From Eutreptiella sp. 'Long Island Sound 2002' (Eukaryota; Euglenozoa; Euglenophyceae; Eutreptiales; Eutreptiaceae): a stretch of DNA of 64,000 bases. Shown here piece after piece: positions 1 to 8,600 of this stretch. The position numbers and the translations under genes are program-made. The stretch spans positions 51,932,843 through 51,996,842 of the forward strand of contig OZ038384.1 of NCBI GenBank assembly GCA_964036045.1, written 5' to 3'. The notes below the pieces were generated by a model. The model ran no database searches. It had not been told where the DNA came from and saw only the letters and a list, made by a program, of their open reading frames with translations. Within the stretch, counting starts at the first letter, position 1, and the number at the start of each line of letters is the position of its first letter.

Positions 1-836
1 GGACCTAATTTCAAGTTGTACACTCAGATATAAGTCCCAGGTTCCGCCTCCTGTCCTGTGAGCCATTGGCCTTGCCCTGGCCGGGCGAGCCACGCGTGGA
101 AATGACGCCAATTTTGGTGATTTTGGGCATCATGACCCCACTTGACGAACCCGTGGTGCCCTGATGCCGGGACCTCAGAGGGAACCAGGTTGGGTGAGGG
201 TTCCAGGGAGTTCATACTTGAAGGGCATAGGGTCAGTTGCCCCGTCCCTACGTCTGACAGATCCGGACGAGGGGTCAATTTTGGGGATTTTTGAGTTAAT
301 TTCAGTTTGGGCTGAAACAGCCCATTTTCAGCTACCACCTCCTAGGGAATATTGGCGGGGCCATATCTCTGGCTCAGAGAGGAGTTGGGACCTGCCTTGA
401 AGGGAGCATGGGGAGCAGCTGTCGGTTGGCCTTGGAGCACCTTGATTCCCAGGAACTCGCCTGTGGCTGGGCGGGACACCTCCCCCATTGGCAGGGTTTC
501 AGGGTCCGGACTGAGCAGGGCATGGGTTGTGTTTGAGCCCCCGCCCCCATCAGCCACTGAGAGGGTCGGACCTGGGATTGGGATACGAGTTGGGACTGAG
601 TGTCTATTGTCCTGTAATGCCCTTACCCCAGTCCGGTCTTAACCCCATGTGTACATATCCTGATGTGTTGCTGTACATACTTTCGTTCCCTTGTTGCAGA
701 GTGGCAAGGATCCTGAAACGCTTTGTCACATGACACGAGCGTATTGATGCCCTTGTGAGCGTAGTGCTTTGCCTGCCTGCTCACCTGTGCGTGTCACCGC
801 AGCGTCCCGTGGCCGCCCCCCCACGGGAACGCGTCA
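1..836 (+). repeat. 5' LTR of TE1, distal 836 bp only
   Basis: Matches 14221-15056 base for base in length. It ends ...GCGTCA, giving the CA terminus usual for LTRs, after which the two copies diverge. Short ORFs inside it are not credible genes. Confidence 0.9.
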
Positions 837-1269
837 AAAGCGTTTCACCGCCGCGGGGTTACCCATCCCTCGCGTGCCACTCGGGGCCACCAACCCCGAG
901 CAGCGCGGCGCAGCAGCTCGCAGCTCGCAGCTCGCAGCGCAGCGCAGCAGCTGGCAGCGCAGCGCAGCGGCTCGCAGCGCCGCCCAGCGACAGCGCCGAG
1001 TTCGTCACGGAGCCCGCAGCGCCGTCCAGAGCATCGCCCTGACCGCGCCGCGACCAGGAAGGAGGTGCACAGACCAGGACTCCTGCATCAGCGAGTCCCA
1101 TCGGCCGACCAGCAAGGCCGCGTCAACCACCTCCACAACCACCGGCTGACCAGCACCAGCCGCACTCCCAATCCAGTGCTGCATCATCCGCCTCAACAAA
1201 CACCACCAGTTCGTTGAGCGGAACGAGTGATCACCAAGGACCTAAAGATCAACTACGCCCCCCGCTGCC
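837..1269 (+). other. TE1 leader between LTR and gag, with CAGC-rich short tandem repeats
   Basis: Untranslated leader ahead of the gag ATG. Bases 905-990 are built of repeated GCAGCTC/GCAGCGC units. I could not find a convincing primer-binding site directly after the LTR: there is no match to the initiator-Met complement TGGTAGCAGAGC that two other elements in this window carry, so the primer tRNA is unknown. Confidence 0.6.
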
Positions 1270-4200
1270 ATGGTAAACTGGCAAGAAGCGGGTAGGACGT
1301 GGCCGCGGCCCCACCCCCATGCAGCGCACCTACTGCGTGGGTTGGTTTGGGACCAGCACTACCGCCACAGCCACCCCAAGTGCGAAGGCGGCATGCCCGG
1401 GAGCTTCGAGCTCCGCACGGACATGGCCCCCGACCGCCTGCAGGCCGTGGAACACTGGCTGCGGGCCGAAGGGTTTGCCTTCCGCTTCAAGCAGAGGCGC
1501 TGGAGGACCTGGACCCGGCCGGACAGGCCCGGCGAAGGGCTGCGCCCCGACGGGATTGAGGAGGACGAGAACTCCAACGAGTACCCGTCGGGCGCCTCGA
1601 TCAACGTCTCCATGTGGGACATGATCGAGAAGGACTTCCCGGAACCGGGGAGCGAGCGCAGGCTGCAGGGCAGCAGCAGCGCATCTCCGGGGAAGGAGAA
1701 GCGGTCCGCCGGGGACAGGAAGCGGGACCGGAAATGGCGGGAGTACCAGGAGTCCCTGGCCGCCGAAGCCGCCCAAGGCGCCAAGGGCGGAACCCCAGCC
1801 TCCAGTCCCCAACGGGCCAATGGTGGTCATCACCCCGGCCACGCCACCCTTGGCGACTTCATCCAAGTCGCCAAGCAGACCAAGGCCAAGCCCCGTCCGC
1901 TGCTCCTGAGGCCCCAGCAGGCCCCAGCAGGCCCCAGCAGCGACGTGGAGTCGGCCCACCGCGGGAGGATGCCGGCCGACCAGGCCAGCTCCAGCAGCAG
2001 CGCCGCTCCCACCCAAAGAGATGTGGTGCGCGCCTGTGAGCGCGCCTGTGGGGTGCCCTGCAACCTTCGGGTTGCCCGGCAACGGGCCACGCAGCAGAAC
2101 GCTGCCGTGGAGGGCGCCATCGGCATCGCCCATGAGGAGGCCACCGAGTGGGGCAGAGGCATGGGCTACCACGCCTCGACCGTTGCAGCCATCACGGCCG
2201 GTCTCACGGCTGCGGCCGCCCATGAGGCAGTGGCTGCCCGGATCAGGGCAACCGACGAGGAAGCCCGCCGGACGCAGGAGGCCATTGCCTGCAAGGAGGC
2301 CGAGGTGAAGGCGCTGGAAGAGGCGCTTGCCCAAGAGAGGGCAAAGAAGGAGGCGGAGGAAAGGGCCCACGCCGAAGCGACGGCTAAGGCCCATGCGGAC
2401 GCCGCCAAGAAGGACGCCATCGAGGCCGCGCGACGGAAGGTCGCTGAGGAGCGGGCCAAGACAGAGGCGGAGTTGGCGGCGTTGGAAGCGGAGAAGGCGC
2501 GGCTGCAGCAGGCCCGGGATGCCGAGGCGGCTCGTGCTCGGGAGGAAGCCGAAGTGCGGGCTGCCGCAGCCACCGCCGCCGCAATGGAGGAGGCAGAGGC
2601 CAAACTCCGCCGCGAGACTCCCCCGGGAGGATCACGAGTGGAGACCCTTCGAAAGCTTTTCGAAGGGGACGCCTCCTCCAAGATGACGCTGGACGAGGCC
2701 GACACGGGCAGCAGTGGGAGCAGTGGCCCCACCGCCCACCGACGGAGGAAGGGTAAGGGGAAGACCCCCGAGAGGCCACGGAGGCCAGCGGGCGGACACC
2801 CCCACGACAGTGACCCCTTCTTCACCGCCAGCGACGGGGATGAACGAGGCCGCCGACATCGCCAAGTGGTGGCTTGGACGGGCGGAGGAGGCGGAGATGT
2901 GCCCATGGAACCAGAAGGTGAGGATGAGGATCTCCCTCCTCCCTACCGGAGCTCGGAGTCTTCCGAGACCGAGACGCCCAGGTGGGGCGACATGGACGAG
3001 GATGACGACATGGACTTCGGCATCACGAAGAAGCGCCCATCCTCGGACCCACTGAGGCGACCCGGCGGAGACCCACCGGGACCCCCTGGCGGAGGACCAT
3101 CAGGACCCCCTGGAGGACGCCCACCAAGTGGACCCCCTGGAGGCGGACCACCGGGCGGGGGGGGGCCCCCTGGACCGGGCGGACCCGGCGGAGGCCCTCC
3201 TGGAGGACCCCCTGGAGACCCCGACGACCCACCAGGGAACGGCGACCCGGATACCACCTGGCGGTGGATTGTCTACCTCCGCAGGAGGGTCCAGTTCCTG
3301 GAGCGCAAGGTAGACACTGGCAAGGGCGAGATGACTCGCATCGCCGGGGTCGCCCCGCGCGCGCAGAGAGAGCTGGACATCGCCAGGGCCGAAACCAGGT
3401 CGCTGGAAACGGTTATCAGCGGCCTGCAGCAGAGGCTGGACGCGCTGGAAGCCCGTGGGAGCGTCGGCAGCGACCACCCACCCCTGGAGTCTGGCTCGTC
3501 GGACGACGGCAGGGGACCCGGACCAGGTCCAGGCAGACCCCACGCCCCCGGCGGAGCCCCCAGGAGTCGCCCCAGCGCCAGTGCCCCCTCTCTCACCGCC
3601 CCCTCTCACCACAGCGCGGGCCGCCTCAACGAGCGCGTGCCGCCCGGCAGTGGCAGTGAGGATTGGCGTGATGAGTGGCTCAGCGCGGAGTACCGCAACC
3701 GCCGTGCTCCACCGCGGACACCGGTACGCCCCCGGCGCCCCGCACCAGCCCTGGAGCCAATCCCAATGGCTGGTGGACGTTATGGTGGACTCAGGGATGA
3801 GGTCCCCAGAGGAGACGTGGAGTGGGATGTCGGCGAAGGTAAGGACCTGGACCTGGACCTGGAGGAGTTCGACATCAGCCCGCCGCGTGGTGTACGACGG
3901 GAGGCCGCTGAACGCAGCCGCCGGCGCCGTGATGAGGAGGCATACATGGAACGAGTACGGCGTGAACATCTGGGTTCAGCGTACATGGAGGAACCGCGGC
4001 GTAGCCACAAGGATTCCATGGAGGAGATGGACGTGGCGGCCGTGGGAGTCCGCCGGAGAGGCCGATGGGAACCTCGGTCGACCTCGCGGCCGGCGTTCAT
4101 GGTCTCTAAGGCCGCGGATGCCGCCGTGTGGGAAGACTTGAAGGACATCAAGCCCCCCATGTACGACGGCAACCCCCCCAACCTCGACCGCTTCTTGGAG

Positions 4201-5580
4201 AAGCTGGACGATTGGGGGGTAACCGTTCCTGAGGACATGCATCCCGCTGATGCGGAGAAGTATGTCTTCAGACGGTTCAGGTACCGCCTGCCGAAAGTGC
4301 TCGGAGAGCTATACTTCGTGGCGACCAAGGAGGGGAGAATCAGGACCCTCGAGGAAGCCCAGAAGTGGCTCAACGAGCAGGAGCGGGTGGACGCTCCGCA
4401 GGTGGCTGCCAAGCGGTGGAAGTCCATCAAGCTTCAGCATGATGGACGGGAGATTCGCCTACGGGACTGGCGAGACTTCCGAGGGCATTACACCCGCCTC
4501 CGCCGCAACGTGGAGGATTGGAACGAGGGTGACGAGCAGGCTCGCCTGCTCTCCATGCTGCCGGAAGCATGGATCAAGAGGGTCACCAAGGAGGAATCCA
4601 AGCGGGCCAAGTCCAACCACACGGTCAAGATGATGCTCCCCAAAGAGTATCATACGAACGTGGTGGCTTGGACGAGGAAGAACGTGGCCCGGGATGTCAA
4701 ACGGCACTCCCTGCGGAACGCTCTCCTCATCACCGTCTCGGGCGATCGCGAGAAGACCGCGATGTGGCGCCTTGATGAGTGTGAGTTGAGCGGCCGGACC
4801 ATCCGTCTGCAGGCCATCCCGGCGCGGATGAGCTGCGACGAGATTCTGGAGTGGGTTGGAGAGGAGGTGCTCAAGGAGTACCGGAACCTCCACCACACCC
4901 GCGGGTTGAGGCCCGGCGACCGCGACGTCAACTACGTTGGCGAGGGACCTGGCGGGGAAGCTGCCATGAACCCAGCGGGAGCCGACGGCGATGGGACTCT
5001 CGTCGACGATGACGACGACGATGAGCCCGCCGAGGTGGCCGTTTGCGCCTTCGTGGCCAACAACCTGAGCGCGGGGATTAACCGGGGAAGCTGGAAGCCC
5101 CTGCAGCCGGGTTGGAAGAAGAAGGAGAAGAGGGACCCTCGCCGCGTTGGCGACCCTCCGCTGTCCTTTGGGGAGTTCATACGAGCTCACCCGCAGGGCT
5201 GTTTCGTGTGTTATGGGAGGAAGAAAGGCTTCAACCATGACCACCGAACATGCCCCACCCACAAGGCCGACACGGAGGCTTACAAGAAGGCGCACGGGTC
5301 GAAGAAGCGTGCGCCCGCGGGTATCCGGGAAGCCAAAGTCGAGGTCGACAAGGACGAGCTGGCCAAGCTGATGTCGTCGGTGGGGACCGAGTTGGCCAAG
5401 GAGATCCAGGAGATCAAGCGGAACTGGGTCCCCAGGTCGGACAACAAGAACAAGGAGAACAACCAGAATGACCAGAACAAGGACAAGGACAAGAAGGGTA
5501 AGAAAGGGGGAAGGAAGAAGGGCGTCAACGAGGTTGATGCGGAGGAGAACACCCCTACTTCCACAACCGACGCCCCCTAG
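1270..5580 (+). CDS. Gag polyprotein of TE1, unusually large (1436 aa)
   Basis: Structural protein that would assemble the cytoplasmic particle packaging the element RNA. The ATG at 1270 lies in a good context (GCCATGG). Visible parts: an N-terminal region; an Ala/Glu/Lys-rich coiled coil at about aa 315-470; a Ser/acidic section; a Gly-Pro tract of GGPPG repeats at about aa 600-660; a second short coiled coil; an Arg-rich acidic region; a capsid-like segment at about aa 940-1120 (PPMYDG...LDRFLEKLDDW...); and a zinc-knuckle-like CX2CX8HX4C at about aa 1311-1328, followed by a Lys/Asn/Asp-rich tail. Typical Ty3 gag is 250-500 aa, so about 900 N-terminal residues are extra. It ends in TAG, and the frame stays open beyond it into pol. 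Confidence 0.88.
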   Translation: MVNWQEAGRTWPRPHPHAAHLLRGLVWDQHYRHSHPKCEGGMPGSFELRTDMAPDRLQAVEHWLRAEGFAFRFKQRRWRTWTRPDRPGEGLRPDGIEEDENSNEYPSGASINVSMWDMIEKDFPEPGSERRLQGSSSASPGKEKRSAGDRKRDRKWREYQESLAAEAAQGAKGGTPASSPQRANGGHHPGHATLGDFIQVAKQTKAKPRPLLLRPQQAPAGPSSDVESAHRGRMPADQASSSSSAAPTQRDVVRACERACGVPCNLRVARQRATQQNAAVEGAIGIAHEEATEWGRGMGYHASTVAAITAGLTAAAAHEAVAARIRATDEEARRTQEAIACKEAEVKALEEALAQERAKKEAEERAHAEATAKAHADAAKKDAIEAARRKVAEERAKTEAELAALEAEKARLQQARDAEAARAREEAEVRAAAATAAAMEEAEAKLRRETPPGGSRVETLRKLFEGDASSKMTLDEADTGSSGSSGPTAHRRRKGKGKTPERPRRPAGGHPHDSDPFFTASDGDERGRRHRQVVAWTGGGGGDVPMEPEGEDEDLPPPYRSSESSETETPRWGDMDEDDDMDFGITKKRPSSDPLRRPGGDPPGPPGGGPSGPPGGRPPSGPPGGGPPGGGGPPGPGGPGGGPPGGPPGDPDDPPGNGDPDTTWRWIVYLRRRVQFLERKVDTGKGEMTRIAGVAPRAQRELDIARAETRSLETVISGLQQRLDALEARGSVGSDHPPLESGSSDDGRGPGPGPGRPHAPGGAPRSRPSASAPSLTAPSHHSAGRLNERVPPGSGSEDWRDEWLSAEYRNRRAPPRTPVRPRRPAPALEPIPMAGGRYGGLRDEVPRGDVEWDVGEGKDLDLDLEEFDISPPRGVRREAAERSRRRRDEEAYMERVRREHLGSAYMEEPRRSHKDSMEEMDVAAVGVRRRGRWEPRSTSRPAFMVSKAADAAVWEDLKDIKPPMYDGNPPNLDRFLEKLDDWGVTVPEDMHPADAEKYVFRRFRYRLPKVLGELYFVATKEGRIRTLEEAQKWLNEQERVDAPQVAAKRWKSIKLQHDGREIRLRDWRDFRGHYTRLRRNVEDWNEGDEQARLLSMLPEAWIKRVTKEESKRAKSNHTVKMMLPKEYHTNVVAWTRKNVARDVKRHSLRNALLITVSGDREKTAMWRLDECELSGRTIRLQAIPARMSCDEILEWVGEEVLKEYRNLHHTRGLRPGDRDVNYVGEGPGGEAAMNPAGADGDGTLVDDDDDDEPAEVAVCAFVANNLSAGINRGSWKPLQPGWKKKEKRDPRRVGDPPLSFGEFIRAHPQGCFVCYGRKKGFNHDHRTCPTHKADTEAYKKAHGSKKRAPAGIREAKVEVDKDELAKLMSSVGTELAKEIQEIKRNWVPRSDNKNKENNQNDQNKDKDKKGKKGGRKKGVNEVDAEENTPTSTTDAP

Positions 5581-5610
5581 CGGAGCCCCTGCAGCCAAGG
5601 GCCCCAGCTA
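5578..5610 (+). promoter_or_regulatory. gag/pol junction: TAG-CGG candidate stop-codon readthrough site
   Basis: Gag and pol are in the same frame, and the only stop between 1270 and 10557 in that frame is the TAG at 5578-5580. The next codon is CGG, a context known to favour readthrough in several RNA viruses (the stop-CGG class). GC-rich sequence just downstream could fold. Readthrough would give the low Pol:Gag ratio needed. Whether the stop is programmed or a mutation is inference. Confidence 0.5.
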
Positions 5611-8600
5611 GGGCGGTCGCAGGATGGTGACGTGGGAAGCGCCGAACCATCCCAGTCGGGAGTCGATAAGCACAAAGGGACTGCCGCGGGCGGAAGGCCC
5701 GGTCCGGCACCCAGTCGCGGAGGCAGGGTGAGGGCAAGTGAAGGCACGAACCCTTGCACCCGTCCGTCCTTCGCGACTAAGAATGTGTTTGATGTACTTC
5801 AAGATCTATCCGAGAGTATCGGAGGATCACCCGGACCGCAGCTGGATGCTGCAGATGTGCCGCCTGAGCCCATTGTCCACGACCTGCACCAGTCGCTTGT
5901 CGAGCTTCTGGAACGGCCGGAGATCCTGAGCTTGCACGCCGTGCGCCGAGTTGGGCGTGAGCGGCAGTTGCATCTTAAGGTCCGCGCCTTATGCGGGGAA
6001 GTGGAAAAGGTTTTCGACGTGTTAGTTGACACGGGCGCTCAGGTCAGCTTGGTCAAGGCTGGCCTACTTCCGCCAGAGTGTCTTACCGACAGTCGGAAAC
6101 CTGTCAGGCTGAAGGTGGCGAACGGCCAGTACATGGCGGGAGGCACGAAGGAAGCGGCCATCGGCCTGCAGTTCGTGAACCATCGTGAGCTGAGCCGCCC
6201 AGACCTCGGCAAGGAAATCCTCCTGCACGGTCGCTTCTACGAGGCCGAGATGGACTGGGACATGATCGTTGGGTACGACTTCATGATGGAGACGGACTCC
6301 GGCGTTCTCCCGGCCCAGGCCTCCATGACCCTGTACCAGGACGACCAGCTCTCGTGGCTTTCGTCACCTGAGCACCATGTGGAATGCCAATGGATCCACC
6401 CCGAGCGCAATCAGCTCGAAGTGGCCGTGCTGGACACTGAGCCAACTGGTCCTGCAAACCAGGAGTACGGCGTAATGCCGGAAGTTGCGAGCCGAGTTGT
6501 CGCGGACTTGGGAGCTTCGGATCTGGCCCTGGATGCGTTCTCTTCGGGAACCTCCGCCCATCTTCGGGTTTGTGAGAAGTACTGGAGCGCCCAGGACTCC
6601 GCGTGGAAGAAGCACTGGGGTCCGCATCAGGGATTGATGTGGATCCATTGCCCCCGTTGGGACATTCCAAGAGCGATAGCGAAGATTCGCAAGGACCGCT
6701 CCAAGGCAGTGCTGGTTGTTCCTATGGGATGCACCGAGGAGGAAAGTACCCGACATTGGGTAGCCTCATTGACCAACATGACCTTAAACAAGGTCGTCCT
6801 ACCGGCTGGAGAGAGTGTCTATCAGGACGCTAAGGGACAGCCCATGCCACCCCAGAGATGGCCAACGGAATTCCACTATGTGGATGGGGGCCTTGATCAG
6901 GCCAACACCACGGACTTCGTGTGTGTCAACCGCATCGTAGCGGAGCCTTGGAGGCAATGCTTTGCGGTTCCCCCTGTTGACATCGGAGAATCGGAAGACC
7001 CCCTCACTGAAGAGGAGTTGGATCTGGTTCAGGGGTATATGGATCAGCCCTTTCACGACTGGGGAAACCAGCGTGAGGGCAAAGGCCAGGACAAAGCCTG
7101 GTGGGAAGTGGACTCGATCGTCTCTGGTTCCTACGATGGAGATACCTTCGTACGGAGGGTACTGGACCACCTGTCCAGCCAGGACGAGCCAATCGGGGGT
7201 AACCCACCGACCTACGGCGATCTATTCCGAGGCAAGACCAGAGATGGCCCTTTGGGCCACCTGGGACGACCGCCTGAGCCGAAGACGAGCGGAGTAGCTA
7301 CCCCTCAAGTAAGCTCCGTGGTTCAAGTGCCCGGAAAAGCCAAGGCGGAGTCCGACGATTGCCCCAAGATTCAGGCATTGAGGGCCAGGCTGAAGCAGAA
7401 GTATGGGGATACCTTCTTCAGCGGAAAGCCTGTGTTTCCCCCACCGGTGCGTGGATCGTATGGCGAGGCCAAGATACGACTGAAGCAGGACCCCCGTGTG
7501 TATCGGCACCGGGAGTTTGCCCTGAGGGGCGAGAGGAAAGAGGCCATGGAGAAGATCCTCCGTGACTTCATCCAGAGAGGCTGGCTCGAGCCGTGCCACT
7601 CCGAATGGGCCTCTCCGTGCTTCGTCGTCCCCAAGAAGGTTGCCGGTGAGTGGCGGCTCGTGGTCGACTACCGCGGCCTATACGCCCAAACGCAGCACGA
7701 CAGCTATACGCTGCCCCTCATTGAGGACATGCTGCAAAAGCAACACCGGCGGAGGATCTTCACGGTGATTGACCTGAAACATGGTTATCATCAGATGCCT
7801 CTCGCCGAGGAGTCCCGTGCCTGCACAGCCATGAGCACCCCACTTGGACCTCTCCAGTGGAAGGTGATGCCCATGGGTGTTATCAACGGCAATGCGGCTT
7901 TTCAGCGGATGCTGGAGAACCTGCTTGAGCCTGTGCGTGACTGTGCGGACCCCTTCGTGGACGACGTGATCATCGCGTCCGGGGACCCCAGTATGAGCTA
8001 CGAGGAGCTCCTGGAGGCACATGAGAGGGACGTCACTCGAGTGCTGGACCTTCTGGTTCGGCACAAACTCACGGGCAGCAGTGACAAGGCCACCATTGCG
8101 GTAAGCGAGGTGGTCATTGCTGGCCACGTAGTTGGGAACGGGCAGCGAAAGCCCATACCTGGCAAGGTGGCTGCGATTGAGCACTGGGAAAAGCCCAAGA
8201 CGGTCTCTGAGCTACGGGCGTATCTGGGGTTATGCAATTACTACTCGGGGTATATCAAAATGTATGCCGAGTATGCAGCCCCCATGATGACCATGCTCAA
8301 GGGCAACCGAGAGGAGACCAAGAAGGGGTCCAAGAAGGCTCTGGTCTGGGATGCTGATTCCGACCGTGCCTTTGAGGGGATGAAGCAGGCGCTGCTATCC
8401 GCAGTGGGTCTGCACCTCGTGGATCCCGACCGAGGGTTCGTCCTACGCACCGACGCTTCCGACTACGCCGTTGGCGCTGTGTTGGAGCAAGTGCTTGACG
8501 ATGGGAGGCACGTGCCCGTGGCCTTCTGGAGCCGAGTCCTGGCGGAAGGCCAGAGACGGACGTGGACGCCCCGTGAAAAGGAGGCGTATGCCATCGTCAT

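Noticed and set aside
1330-2906. Minus-strand ORFs of 354 and 246 aa inside TE1 gag
   Set aside because: Shadows of the gag frame, which has the capsid and zinc-knuckle content.
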